A stretch of DNA of 64,000 nucleotides from Gaetbulibacter_B jejuensis (GCF_039524015.1 NZ_BAAAGF010000003.1:1-64000), one strand, 5' to 3'. Shown: positions 53,568 to 62,464, numbered from the stretch's first letter. A program made the numbers and translations. The notes: generated by a model not told the origin, from the sequence alone.

Positions 53568-54638
53568 ATGGCAGGAAATTCCTTCGGAAAATTATTTAAG
53601 CTTACCACATTTGGTGAGTCTCATGGAGTAGCAATAGGTGGTATTATTGATGGTTGTCCAGCAGGTTTAACTTTAGATTTTGATGCAATTCAAAATGAAT
53701 TAAACCGAAGAAAACCAGGACAATCAGACATTGTTACCCAACGTAAAGAACCTGATACTGTAGAGTTCTTATCAGGTATTTTTGAAGGTAAAACTACAGG
53801 AACTCCTATTGGTTTTACAATTCACAACACCAATCAAAAATCAAAAGACTATTCGCATATAAAAGATACTTACAGACCAAGCCATGCCGATTATACATAC
53901 GACCAAAAATATGGCACAAGAGATTATCGTGGTGGAGGTCGTAGTTCTGCTAGAGAAACTGCAAGTAGAGTAGTAGCAGGAGCTATTGCAAAGCAAATTT
54001 TAAAAGACATAAAAATAAATGCTTACACATCTTCAGTTGGTGATATTTATTTAGAAAAACCTTATCAGGACTTAGATTTTAGTAAAACCGAAAGCAATAC
54101 AGTGCGTTGTCCTGACGATGCTGTTGCAGAACAAATGATTACTAAAATAAAAGCCATAAGAAAAGAAGGTGATACTATAGGTGGCACTGTGACTTGTGTG
54201 CTTCAAAATGTTCCTATTGGTTTGGGAGAACCTGTGTTTGATAAGCTTCACGCTGAATTAGGTAAAGCCATGTTATCCATAAACGCTGTAAAAGGATTTG
54301 AATACGGAAGTGGATTTTGTGGTACAAAAATGAAAGGTAGTGAGCATAATGATTTATTTAATTCTGATGGAAGCACAAAAAGTAACTTATCTGGAGGTAT
54401 CCAAGGTGGAATAAGCAATGGAATGGACATCTATTTTAGAGTTGCTTTTAAGCCAGTTGCTACAATAATGCAAAATCAAGACACCATAAATAGTGAAGGA
54501 GAAATGGTAGAAATGCACGGAAAAGGAAGACATGATCCTTGTGTAGTTCCAAGAGCAATTCCAATTGTTGAAGCCATGGCTGCATTGGTATTAGCAGATT
54601 ACGCACTTCTGAGAAGGCAAGAGTCTCGCGATTGGTAA
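53568..54638 (+). CDS. aroC: Chorismate synthase
   Basis: A 356-residue FMN-dependent enzyme that makes chorismate from EPSP, the last shared step of aromatic synthesis. Signature motifs are FGESHG near the N-terminus, TRDYRGGGRSSARETA in the middle and NGMDIYFRVAFKP near the end, and VPRAIPIVEAM at the C-terminus. Starting at 53568 (MAGNSFGK) gives the normal beginning; an ATG two codons earlier also exists. The dicarboxylate symporter gene follows 49 bases later. Confidence 0.96.
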   Translation: MAGNSFGKLFKLTTFGESHGVAIGGIIDGCPAGLTLDFDAIQNELNRRKPGQSDIVTQRKEPDTVEFLSGIFEGKTTGTPIGFTIHNTNQKSKDYSHIKDTYRPSHADYTYDQKYGTRDYRGGGRSSARETASRVVAGAIAKQILKDIKINAYTSSVGDIYLEKPYQDLDFSKTESNTVRCPDDAVAEQMITKIKAIRKEGDTIGGTVTCVLQNVPIGLGEPVFDKLHAELGKAMLSINAVKGFEYGSGFCGTKMKGSEHNDLFNSDGSTKSNLSGGIQGGISNGMDIYFRVAFKPVATIMQNQDTINSEGEMVEMHGKGRHDPCVVPRAIPIVEAMAALVLADYALLRRQESRDW

Positions 54639-54687
54639 GAGTTAAGTTTAATTTAAATGAATTTCTGCTTTTGTAGAAAGTTTTAGT

Positions 54688-56013
54688 ATGAAAAAAATAG
54701 CATTACACTGGAAGATTATAATAGGAATGATTTTAGGTGTCATTCTCGGATTTATTATGAATTCCATTTCAGGAGGAAAAGATTTTGTAACCGATTGGAT
54801 TGCGCCTTTTGGAACTATTTTTATCAACTTATTAAAACTTATAGCTGTTCCGTTAATACTTGCATCATTAATTAAAGGTGTATCAGATTTAAAAGATATC
54901 TCTAAGATTAAATCTATGGGATTACGCACAATTGCTATTTATCTGTGTACAACCGTAGTAGCCATTGTTATTGGTTTGTCTATTGTAAATGTGGTAAAAC
55001 CAGGAGCAGGAATGTCTGCCGATACACTCGAAAAAATTAAACTCAAATACGAAAATGACGCAGGTGTCACTGATAAACTAACAAAAGCTTCAGCACAACA
55101 AGATGCTGGTCCTTTACAAGCGCTTGTAGATATATTTCCGAGTAATATTTTTACAGCTTTAGGTGAAGCAAAAATGCTTCAGGTAATTTTCTTTGCGTTG
55201 TTTGTAGGTATTTGTTTACTACTTATACCTGAAAAGAAAGCCAAACCTTTGGTTCGGTTTTTTGACTCACTCAACGAAGTAGTCATGAAAATGGTAGATT
55301 TAATTATGCTTTTTGCTCCTTATGCTGTTTTAGCTTTAATGGCAAATGTAATTGTTGCGTTTGATGATACCGAAATTTTGCTTAAACTTCTCAACTATGC
55401 ATTATGTGTAATTGTTGGGTTAGTTATCATGATTGTCTTCTATTTGATATTAGTAAAACTTTACACTAAAAAATCACCTATCTGGTTTTTAAACAAGATG
55501 TCACCAGCACAACTTTTAGCTTTTTCAACAAGTAGTAGTGCTGCAACGCTTCCAGTTACTATGGAACGTGTTGAAGAGCATATTGGAGTAGATAAAGAGG
55601 TGTCAGGTTTTGTATTGCCTGTTGGTGCAACTGTAAATATGGATGGAACTAGTTTGTATCAAGGTATTGCTGCAGTTTTTATCATGCAAGTTGTATGGCC
55701 TGAAGGATTAACTATAACCAATCAATTAGTAATCATTGCTACTGCAATACTTGCATCTGTAGGTAGTGCAGCTGTACCAAGTGCAGGTATGGTAATGCTA
55801 GTAATTGTATTGGAATCTGTTGGTTTCCCTGCAGAATTATTACCTATTGGTTTAGCGCTTATTTTTGCTGTTGATAGACCTTTAGATATGTGTAGAACAG
55901 TTGTAAACGTAACAGGAGACGCTACTGTTTCAATGATGGTTGCTAAGTCATTAGGTAAATTACACAAGCCTAAGCCTAAAAATTGGGACGACCATTACGA
56001 ACATGTTAAATAA
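54688..56013 (+). CDS. Dicarboxylate/amino acid:cation symporter (DAACS family)
   Basis: A 441-residue secondary transporter. It has about eight helices plus two hairpins; the serine-rich hairpin STSSSAATLP, the sodium-binding NMDGTSLY and the C-terminal DRPLDMCRTVVNVTGDATVS are diagnostic. Members co-transport glutamate, aspartate or C4-dicarboxylates with Na+ or H+. Substrate not assigned. It lies 44 bases before the ATP-grasp operon but has no clear role with it. Confidence 0.93.
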   Translation: MKKIALHWKIIIGMILGVILGFIMNSISGGKDFVTDWIAPFGTIFINLLKLIAVPLILASLIKGVSDLKDISKIKSMGLRTIAIYLCTTVVAIVIGLSIVNVVKPGAGMSADTLEKIKLKYENDAGVTDKLTKASAQQDAGPLQALVDIFPSNIFTALGEAKMLQVIFFALFVGICLLLIPEKKAKPLVRFFDSLNEVVMKMVDLIMLFAPYAVLALMANVIVAFDDTEILLKLLNYALCVIVGLVIMIVFYLILVKLYTKKSPIWFLNKMSPAQLLAFSTSSSAATLPVTMERVEEHIGVDKEVSGFVLPVGATVNMDGTSLYQGIAAVFIMQVVWPEGLTITNQLVIIATAILASVGSAAVPSAGMVMLVIVLESVGFPAELLPIGLALIFAVDRPLDMCRTVVNVTGDATVSMMVAKSLGKLHKPKPKNWDDHYEHVK

Positions 56014-56056
56014 AATAGCTACTTTTAAAATAGTCTAACTTACCAAAATCAAAACT

Positions 56057-57094
56057 ATGAATGTTTGCTTTTTAATGTATCCATGGGAAAATATTGATCC
56101 AGAAAACGATACAAGCTTAGCTTTAATAAAAGAATGTGCAAAACGTGGTCATGGTGTTGCCTTGTGTTCGCCTGCAAATTTAACTATTAGAAATAGTGTT
56201 ACTAACGCTTTTTGTACAGTTGTAGGTAGAATGGATAAAGTGCCATCATCGTTAAAAGCATTTTACAAAAAAGCCGAATTAAGAGAGGAAATGCTTCCAC
56301 TTGCAGGTTTTGATGCTATCTTTTTTAGAGCGAATCCACCTTTAGATCCAATAATGCTTAACTTCTTGGATTCAGTTAAAGATGATGTGTTTATCATTAA
56401 CTCTTTAGAAGGTATGCGCGAAGCAAATAACAAGTTATACACCGCAGCATTTGGTGATGCGCATAGCAACATTATTCCTAATACACACGTATCAAAAAAC
56501 AAAAGGTATTTAATTAAGCAAATCAAGGAATCAAAAGCCGATAAAATGATATTAAAACCACTAAATGGATTTGGTGGTTCTGGTGTTATTCTTATTGAAA
56601 GATCAGCGATGAGCAATATCAATTCATTGTTAGATTTCTATATTTCAAATTCTGATGGAACTTCAAACTATGTCATTCTTCAAGATTATATAGAAGGTGC
56701 AGATCAAGGAGATGTTAGAATTTTAATGCTCAATGGAGAACCTGTTGGAGCCATGAAACGCGTTCCTGGAACCGACGATCATCGCTCTAATGTGTCTGCT
56801 GGTGGAAGCGTTCAAAAACACACACTTACTAAAGCTGAAAAAGCCTTATGCAAACAAATTGGACCAAAACTGGTTAAAGACGGTTTGTATTTTGTAGGTA
56901 TTGATGTTATTGGTGGAAAACTAGTTGAAGTAAATGTGATGTCTCCTGGAGGCATAACTTACATTAATAAAGTATATAAAAACAAAACCAAAGTTGAAGA
57001 AAAGGTTATTGACTTCCTTGAGAGCAAAGTGCTTGATAACTTGGAAGCATTTAACCGTCGTTCGCGATTAAGAAAAACTGTAGAAGACGCTTAG
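56057..57094 (+). CDS. Glutathione-synthetase-like ATP-grasp ligase
   Basis: A 345-residue ATP-grasp enzyme. The nucleotide-binding elements are visible: KPLNGFGGSGVIL (ATP loop), a flexible loop DQGDVRILMLNGE, and the metal-binding EVNVMSPGG. The N-terminal preATP-grasp domain begins NVCFLMYPWENIDPENDTS. It most resembles bacterial glutathione synthetase (GshB), which joins gamma-Glu-Cys to glycine, but other family members make different carboxylate-amine bonds. Substrates are unknown. It is the first gene of a tight operon: 3-base, 1-base and -4-base junctions follow. Confidence 0.87.
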   Translation: MNVCFLMYPWENIDPENDTSLALIKECAKRGHGVALCSPANLTIRNSVTNAFCTVVGRMDKVPSSLKAFYKKAELREEMLPLAGFDAIFFRANPPLDPIMLNFLDSVKDDVFIINSLEGMREANNKLYTAAFGDAHSNIIPNTHVSKNKRYLIKQIKESKADKMILKPLNGFGGSGVILIERSAMSNINSLLDFYISNSDGTSNYVILQDYIEGADQGDVRILMLNGEPVGAMKRVPGTDDHRSNVSAGGSVQKHTLTKAEKALCKQIGPKLVKDGLYFVGIDVIGGKLVEVNVMSPGGITYINKVYKNKTKVEEKVIDFLESKVLDNLEAFNRRSRLRKTVEDA

Positions 57095-57097
57095 TAT

Positions 57098-57928
57098 ATG
57101 CTACATGTTCCAAAGCCTTTAGTGTCTGTTCATTGGCTAAACCAACATTTAGCGGATGAAAATCTTATTGTTTTGGATGCTACTATTGGAAAAGTTACTG
57201 AAGCAAATTCTGATAGTAATGCTTCAACACAAATTGTCTCTGCACGTTTTTTTGACATCAAACAAAAATTTAGCGACACTAATGCGTCGTTTCCTAATAC
57301 ATTTCCTTCTGTAGAGCAATTTACTACGCAATCACAAGCATTAGGAATACATAATGATAGTTGTATTGTAGTGTATGACGACAAAGGTATTTACTCAAGC
57401 GCTCGTGTTTGGTGGATGTTTAAAGCTTTTGGTTTTAATAATGTTGCGGTTTTAGATGGTGGACTACCAGAATGGATTAAACATAATTATCCGCTAGAAA
57501 CAAAAGCTGATTATTCAGGCAAACCAGGAAATTTTACAGCAAGTTACAATACAGGATTTATAAAGTTTTTTGACGATGTAGTTAACGAGGTTGGTGAAGA
57601 CAATCATATTATCGTTGATGCACGCTCACAAGCTAGATTTAGTGGTGAAGAACCTGAACCTAGAGCTGGTTTAAGAAGTGGTAATATTCCTGGTTCTTTC
57701 AACATACCTTATACGTCTTTACTTGAAAACGGTTGTTTTAAAGATGTTGAACAATTACAGGCTATTTTCAAGGCTGTTTTAAGCGAACATAAGCAAACTA
57801 CTTTTACTTGTGGCTCTGGTATTACAGCTTGTGTTTTGGCTCTTGGAGCAGAATTATCAGGATATAAAAACCTATCAATTTATGATGGTTCTTGGACTGA
57901 ATGGGGAAGTTTAACCGAAGACGAATAA
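57098..57928 (+). CDS. Two-domain rhodanese (3-mercaptopyruvate-type sulfurtransferase)
   Basis: A 276-residue protein with two rhodanese domains; the N-terminal one is inactive and the C-terminal one has Cys238 in TFTCGSGITACVL. The loop CGSGIT is the mercaptopyruvate-sulfurtransferase form rather than the thiosulfate type (CRKGV). The C-terminal motif of the first domain is VVYDDKGIYSSARVWWM. It transfers sulfane sulfur to a thiol or cyanide acceptor. The position between ATP-grasp and N-formylglutamate amidohydrolase genes links it to thiol chemistry in this operon. Confidence 0.9.
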   Translation: MLHVPKPLVSVHWLNQHLADENLIVLDATIGKVTEANSDSNASTQIVSARFFDIKQKFSDTNASFPNTFPSVEQFTTQSQALGIHNDSCIVVYDDKGIYSSARVWWMFKAFGFNNVAVLDGGLPEWIKHNYPLETKADYSGKPGNFTASYNTGFIKFFDDVVNEVGEDNHIIVDARSQARFSGEEPEPRAGLRSGNIPGSFNIPYTSLLENGCFKDVEQLQAIFKAVLSEHKQTTFTCGSGITACVLALGAELSGYKNLSIYDGSWTEWGSLTEDE

Positions 57929-57929
57929 T

Positions 57930-58760
57930 ATGGAACGTTTATCTGTAGAAAAAATCATTGATAATATCAATCTTGAAAAGTGTTTTCATGCTGTAGCCGA
58001 AGATTATTCTTTCACCATAAAAATTGATGAATATGTACATTACGCTTGTGGAGCTGTACACGATGGACATCAGTTTAGAAAAGAACTTTGGGACAATTGT
58101 TTACATACCGAATATGAACGATGGTATGAAGAAGATCCTGAAACTAAAAATATGATTGCTTCACATCCAATTGTTATTACTGGTTGCGACTCTAGATTTG
58201 AATATGATTTGAATAGAACTCCAGAAGACGCTGTTTTTGAAACTGCTTGGGGAAAACAACTTTGGAACACACCACTTCCTGAAGCTATGAAAACCAAAAG
58301 CCTGAAAAAGCATGCTGCTTTTTACAAAGTAGTACATGCGCTTATCAATAAGCTCGAAGAAAAATTTGGTGTTTGTGTTGTGTACGACATGCACAGTTAC
58401 AACTGGCAACGTTGGGATAGGGAAGTCCCTACTTGGAATTTGGGTACAAGTAATGTGGATAATAATCGTTTTGGACCATCTATTGAAGCTTGGAGACAAA
58501 GTCTTTCAGAAATTAAATTCCCTAAGAATATCCCATCTACATCTAAAATCAACGACACGTTTCAAGGCAATGGATATTTCTTAAAATATATTACCAATAA
58601 CTTTAAAAATACCTTAGTTTTGGCAACCGAAATAGCTAAAGTGTATTGTGATGAGTATGACCAAATTATTTATCCTGAAGTTGTTTCGACAGTAGCACAA
58701 GAGCTTAAAACCAGATTACCAAAACATGCTGCTGAGTTTTATAATACTTATTCTAAATGA
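57930..58760 (+). CDS. N-formylglutamate amidohydrolase-family enzyme
   Basis: A 276-residue member of the HutG2-like family. Recognisable parts are SHPIVITGCDSRFEYDLNR near the start, the active-site motif VVYDMHSYNWQR in the middle, and GTSNVDNNRFG after it. In histidine degradation such enzymes release formate from N-formylglutamate, but no hut gene is nearby, so the amide substrate in this operon may differ. Start is 1 base after the sulfurtransferase stop; the stop overlaps the next ATG (ATGA). Confidence 0.85.
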   Translation: MERLSVEKIIDNINLEKCFHAVAEDYSFTIKIDEYVHYACGAVHDGHQFRKELWDNCLHTEYERWYEEDPETKNMIASHPIVITGCDSRFEYDLNRTPEDAVFETAWGKQLWNTPLPEAMKTKSLKKHAAFYKVVHALINKLEEKFGVCVVYDMHSYNWQRWDREVPTWNLGTSNVDNNRFGPSIEAWRQSLSEIKFPKNIPSTSKINDTFQGNGYFLKYITNNFKNTLVLATEIAKVYCDEYDQIIYPEVVSTVAQELKTRLPKHAAEFYNTYSK

Positions 58761-59920
58761 TGCTTGACTATACCTTAATTGAAGAATACCAAAGCCTTTT
58801 TGATATTGATGCAAACCTAAACCGCTTGGTTAAAAAAATAGAGTTGCTCAATTATATTAATCCGTTGAATATTGAAAGTGAAAAAAAACAGTTTTTTGCT
58901 TCTAAATACAAGTATGAACCTAACTTTAAGTACCCAAAATTAAAGTTTAACGGTTACAAGCTACATCGTTTATTTTACTCACAGCGTTTAGAGCGTATTG
59001 AAGATGATGATATTCGTCAATTATATGAAGATATAATTTATGAATATTCTGGTTTGATTGAATGTATTGAAACCATTAACCAAGGTAGAAAATTCTATTT
59101 CAACAGCTTAAAAAGTTTTGGAACACCAACTGAAAAGGATATTGACAACGCTAAATTTATTCTGCGTTTTGATGATACCGACTTTGAAGAAGACATGCTT
59201 CCTATGTACGATGCTAATGAAGCAAAAGCGTATTTTGAAGACTTTGCAAAGCGTTATGATTTTAAATACAACTTAAAGCTGTCAACTAACATTTCAGCAG
59301 CAGCAATGGTGATTAACAATACACAAACGTTAGTGTTGCGTAAAAACCATAAGTTCAGCAAAAATCAATTAAAAGTATTGGCAAACCACGAAATTGGAGT
59401 ACACATGGTAACCACTTTTAATGGGTTAAACCAACCTTTAAAAGTGTTTTCTAACGGATTGCCAAACAATGTTGAAACCCAAGAAGGTTTAGCAGTGTTT
59501 TCTGAATACAAATCAGGATGTTTAACCTTGACACGACTCAAAGAATTAGCATACAGGATTATTGCTGTAGATAGCTTAATAAAAGGCTATTCGTTTGCTG
59601 ATACGTTCGATTTACTTTATAGTCAGTATAAACTCAACAAAAACAAAGCCTTTTCAATAACCTTGCGAGTGCATAGAGGAGGAGGTTTTACCAAAGACCA
59701 TTTATATTTAACAGGTTTAGAAAAAGTATATAAATACGCTAAAGCTGGTAAAGACTTGGATGTATTATTAACAGGAAAAGTGTCTTTAGAATATATTGAT
59801 ACCATAAAAAAACTTCAAGAATTAGGTTTAGCCAATACGTCAAAACACTTTACTGATGCTTATCTTAACGATGATGTTGCTAATAAAAACCTAGATTTTA
59901 TTTTAAAAAGTTTAAAGTAA
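58757..59920 (+). CDS. QEGLA-motif metallopeptidase (DUF1704, MATCAP-like)
   Basis: A 387-residue member of the family annotated as flavohemoglobin-expression-modulating QEGLA-motif protein (DUF1704). The zinc site is readable: His211-Glu212-xxx-His216 in NHEIGVHMVT and a downstream Glu243 in TQEGLAVFSEY. Human MATCAP proteins, which remove C-terminal tyrosine from tubulin, belong to the same family and share the HEIG.H pattern. This suggests a peptidase acting on a C-terminal residue or amide. It is translationally coupled to the amidohydrolase by an ATGA overlap and is the last gene of the operon. Confidence 0.85.
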   Translation: MMLDYTLIEEYQSLFDIDANLNRLVKKIELLNYINPLNIESEKKQFFASKYKYEPNFKYPKLKFNGYKLHRLFYSQRLERIEDDDIRQLYEDIIYEYSGLIECIETINQGRKFYFNSLKSFGTPTEKDIDNAKFILRFDDTDFEEDMLPMYDANEAKAYFEDFAKRYDFKYNLKLSTNISAAAMVINNTQTLVLRKNHKFSKNQLKVLANHEIGVHMVTTFNGLNQPLKVFSNGLPNNVETQEGLAVFSEYKSGCLTLTRLKELAYRIIAVDSLIKGYSFADTFDLLYSQYKLNKNKAFSITLRVHRGGGFTKDHLYLTGLEKVYKYAKAGKDLDVLLTGKVSLEYIDTIKKLQELGLANTSKHFTDAYLNDDVANKNLDFILKSLK

Positions 59921-60061
59921 AGCCTCAAAACAAAAACATCTATTAGTTTTCCTAACACTTGTGTAAGGTTAGACATGCCTTACAAAAGAATTTGAGCAGT
60001 TCCCAACTAACTGAAGTTAGGCTCAAACTGATGTCGCTTCGTTTTGAGGCTTATTTTTTTT
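59920..60061 (+). ncRNA. Highly structured 3' RNA of the ATP-grasp/QEGLA operon
   Basis: The convergent spacer can fold into a closed multibranch structure. A 12-bp outer stem pairs AAGCCTCAAAAC (59920-59931) with GTTTTGAGGCTT (60041-60052), followed by eight T. Inside are a 5-bp stem ACATC/GATGT (59936-59940, 60030-60034), a hairpin GTAAGG/CCTTAC (59963-59968, 59978-59983), and a composite hairpin TTTGAGC/GCTCAAA (59991-59997, 60021-60027) capped by CTAAC-TGAA-GTTAG (60007-60020). An alternative arm CTAA-CTT/AAG-TTAG (59952-59972) competes with one hairpin. It starts at the last base of the QEGLA stop codon. It could be a free small RNA, a complex terminator or a mobile repeat. Confidence 0.5.
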
Positions 60062-60062
60062 G

Positions 60063-62087
60063 TCACATATTAATGCGTTTATATTTAGGATATTTTAATA
60101 TATATCCAAAATTCAGCTTTTTAGATTCGTTTGAAGACAGTTTAAGCTTCCATTCCATAATTCCTTTGTCCTTATCATAATTTGAAGTGCCTGTTTCAAT
60201 ATCATCTACTTTAATGTCTTTGTTTTGACTTATTGGAATTCTATCAAGTACAACAATATCAATTGAAGTAGGTTTGTTATTCTTTAATTCAATATCATAA
60301 TTTTTAGTGATAATCTTGTTACTGCCTATAAAAGCGTTCTTTTTAAAGTCTTTATTTTGAGAACGTTTTATTGCAACATTAGGATCAACTCCCAAAGATA
60401 CTGTAAGACTGTCAGTTGTAGCGTAAGGGTTAATGTTGGTTGTTCCTGAATAGCTACCTTCAAAATACACATTGGCTTCAGCAGGTAAAAGATTATACTG
60501 TTCCCAATTGCCAATTTTTGCAGTTAAAAATACGTTTTCGTTTATCACAGGAGCAGCAAAATAAGAATATGTTGCATCAATTGAATACGTGTCAATCTCA
60601 ATAACTGTTATATCTCCATTTGAAGTAATGCTATAATTTTTTTGAATTTCAAATCGTGTATTTGTAATACCTTCATCAATAAAATCACCATTACTAGTTG
60701 TTCTTTTTGTGGTAACTAGTATAACACCATTTACAGCTCTAGAACCGTAAATACCTGTAGCACTTGCATCTTTTAAAACACTAATGTTTGAAATACTATT
60801 TTGGTCTAGTTGATTAAAGTCTTTTGCGTCCATTGGAACTCCATCGACAATATATAGAGGATCTTTATCTTTTTTAACCGAATTATTACCTCGTATCCTT
60901 GTACTTGCATAACCAGTAATAACAACTTCCTGAAGCTGTTCATGGTCTTCTTGCATTGAAACATTAATCGTGCTTGAATGTATTGGTAAGACTTCGCTCT
61001 GCATACCTACATATGAATATTCAATAGTATTGCTTTCTCCTGTAACTCTCAACGTGTAGTTTCCGTCAAAATCAGTTTGGGTACCATTTGTAGTACCTTG
61101 TTCAATAACATTAACTCCTGGAAGTGGTAAACCATCTGAAGAAGAAGTTATGGTACCTGAAATAGTCTTTACCATTGGGTTGTACTTGTAATTATAACTT
61201 TTTGTGGCACGTTGATTTTGATAATTACTATAAGGACTTATAAAATTTAAAAATTTAGTGTTTACATCTGGTTTTAAATTGTTTGTTGTTGGGTCGCTAG
61301 TAGAAAGTGTAAGTTTTACATCATCCCAATCAATACCAGTTGTTTGGTATACATGAGCCTTATATTGTAGGTTAATTGGCGCATCAATCTTCTCAGCTTT
61401 TAAGTCGTAAATAGGAAACCATCCTGCGTTTGTTACATTGTATTTGATTATCAAATTTAGTTTTTCTGTTACTGCTGAGTTAAGCTTTAAACTAATTTCA
61501 CCTGTTTGTACTTTATCATCTACATTAAGCTCTTGTAATTGCTTTTGAATTAATAAAATTGACGCATTGTATTCTTTTTTTTGTTTTTCAGATTTATAAA
61601 CAAGCGCATTAATCTCTGTAATACGAGTTCTGTAGTAATTAGCAAAAGCCTTAACTTTTTCCAAACTTACTGTTTCAGTATCACTACTTAATTTTCGGTT
61701 ATTTTGAATTATAAAAAGTTCTTCGTTATACCCAGAAATCAATTGGTCTTCTATTTGAATTTTATCATACAATACATCTTTTTGGGTTTGTAATGAATCT
61801 ATTGTTTTGGTATAATTTTTTTTGGTTAAATAATTGATGCCATAATTAATAGAAAGTACAGAGGCTTGCTTTAGTCCAGAAACTTGAATGCTACTCTCTT
61901 GAATATTAGGAGAGAGATTATCCAAAACAAATTCGGTTGTACCAACAGGAACACTAACAGTAGTTGTTCGTGTTATTTGTGCTCCATTTAAGTACACTGT
62001 GACTTCTTTAATAGTGGAAGACGTATTTTTCTTGTTAGCATAGCCAAGAGTTGAAACTATAAAGAATAATAGTAGAATGTTTTTCAT
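60063..62087 (-). CDS. MuiA-family (DUF4139) exported protein with inserted regulatory-fold and SusC-type plug domains
   Basis: A 674-residue protein from the ATG at 62087, which begins a clean signal peptide (MKNILLLFFIVSTLGY); the earlier ATG at 62129 only adds a polar extension. N-terminal DUF4140 (IKEVTVYLNGAQITRT), a coiled coil, then DUF4139 beginning KYNVTNAGWFPIYDLKAE. This domain is interrupted at about 317-495 by a carboxypeptidase-regulatory-like fold (SGTITSSSDGLPLPGVNV) and a TonB-plug segment (LYIVDGVPM, ISNISVLKDASATGIYGSR, NGVILVTTKR); DUF4139 then resumes to the end. The plug has no barrel, so it may be a partner or binding module. Role unknown. Confidence 0.85.
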   Translation of the reverse strand: MKNILLLFFIVSTLGYANKKNTSSTIKEVTVYLNGAQITRTTTVSVPVGTTEFVLDNLSPNIQESSIQVSGLKQASVLSINYGINYLTKKNYTKTIDSLQTQKDVLYDKIQIEDQLISGYNEELFIIQNNRKLSSDTETVSLEKVKAFANYYRTRITEINALVYKSEKQKKEYNASILLIQKQLQELNVDDKVQTGEISLKLNSAVTEKLNLIIKYNVTNAGWFPIYDLKAEKIDAPINLQYKAHVYQTTGIDWDDVKLTLSTSDPTTNNLKPDVNTKFLNFISPYSNYQNQRATKSYNYKYNPMVKTISGTITSSSDGLPLPGVNVIEQGTTNGTQTDFDGNYTLRVTGESNTIEYSYVGMQSEVLPIHSSTINVSMQEDHEQLQEVVITGYASTRIRGNNSVKKDKDPLYIVDGVPMDAKDFNQLDQNSISNISVLKDASATGIYGSRAVNGVILVTTKRTTSNGDFIDEGITNTRFEIQKNYSITSNGDITVIEIDTYSIDATYSYFAAPVINENVFLTAKIGNWEQYNLLPAEANVYFEGSYSGTTNINPYATTDSLTVSLGVDPNVAIKRSQNKDFKKNAFIGSNKIITKNYDIELKNNKPTSIDIVVLDRIPISQNKDIKVDDIETGTSNYDKDKGIMEWKLKLSSNESKKLNFGYILKYPKYKRINM

Positions 62088-62431
62088 AATTGTAGATGAT
62101 TTAGTTTTGTTAAGTAAAACTATTACCACACTACAAAAATTAAAACCTCTATTGAGTTTAAGGCTTCTTTCTTTGGGTATAATCCTATTTTGAGTTAGTT
62201 AACAAACACATAATTAAAGTTATGCAGTTCATAGACATTATTTACAATTATGCCTTTTTGAACAAATTTTTTAGGCTTTATATCGATATTTTTGTGCTCC
62301 CTAACGCGTAACATATACATTTACAACATTAAAATAATGTGCTATAAATCAAACTTTTATAATTGATTCCCTTTAATTATTAAAGTAATTTTTAGAGTTA
62401 AATTAGTTTTTAATTAGTTGTTAATTGTTAG
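62088..62431. other. Non-coding AT-rich spacer upstream of the MuiA gene
   Basis: No convincing gene on either strand. TATTTTTG at 62284-62291 is a perfect plus-strand -7 element, and on the plus strand the downstream hairpin at 62432-62464 is followed by a longer T-run than on the minus strand, so a small plus-strand RNA of about 165 nt is possible. Confidence 0.3.
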
Positions 62432-62464
62432 AAAAAGCCCACTTGATTAAGTGGGCTTTTTTTT
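62432..62464. terminator. Terminator at the DCC gene stop
   Basis: Stem AAAAAGCCCACTT / AAGTGGGCTTTTT with a GATT loop. On the minus strand it lies at the DCC-protein stop codon and is followed by five T; on the plus strand eight T follow (62457-62464). Confidence 0.85.

Noticed and set aside
59920..60061. Identification of the structured element as 6S RNA, SRP RNA or tmRNA
   Set aside because: It is shorter than 6S RNA, lacks the SRP Alu/S-domain motifs and has no tmRNA tRNA-like ends.
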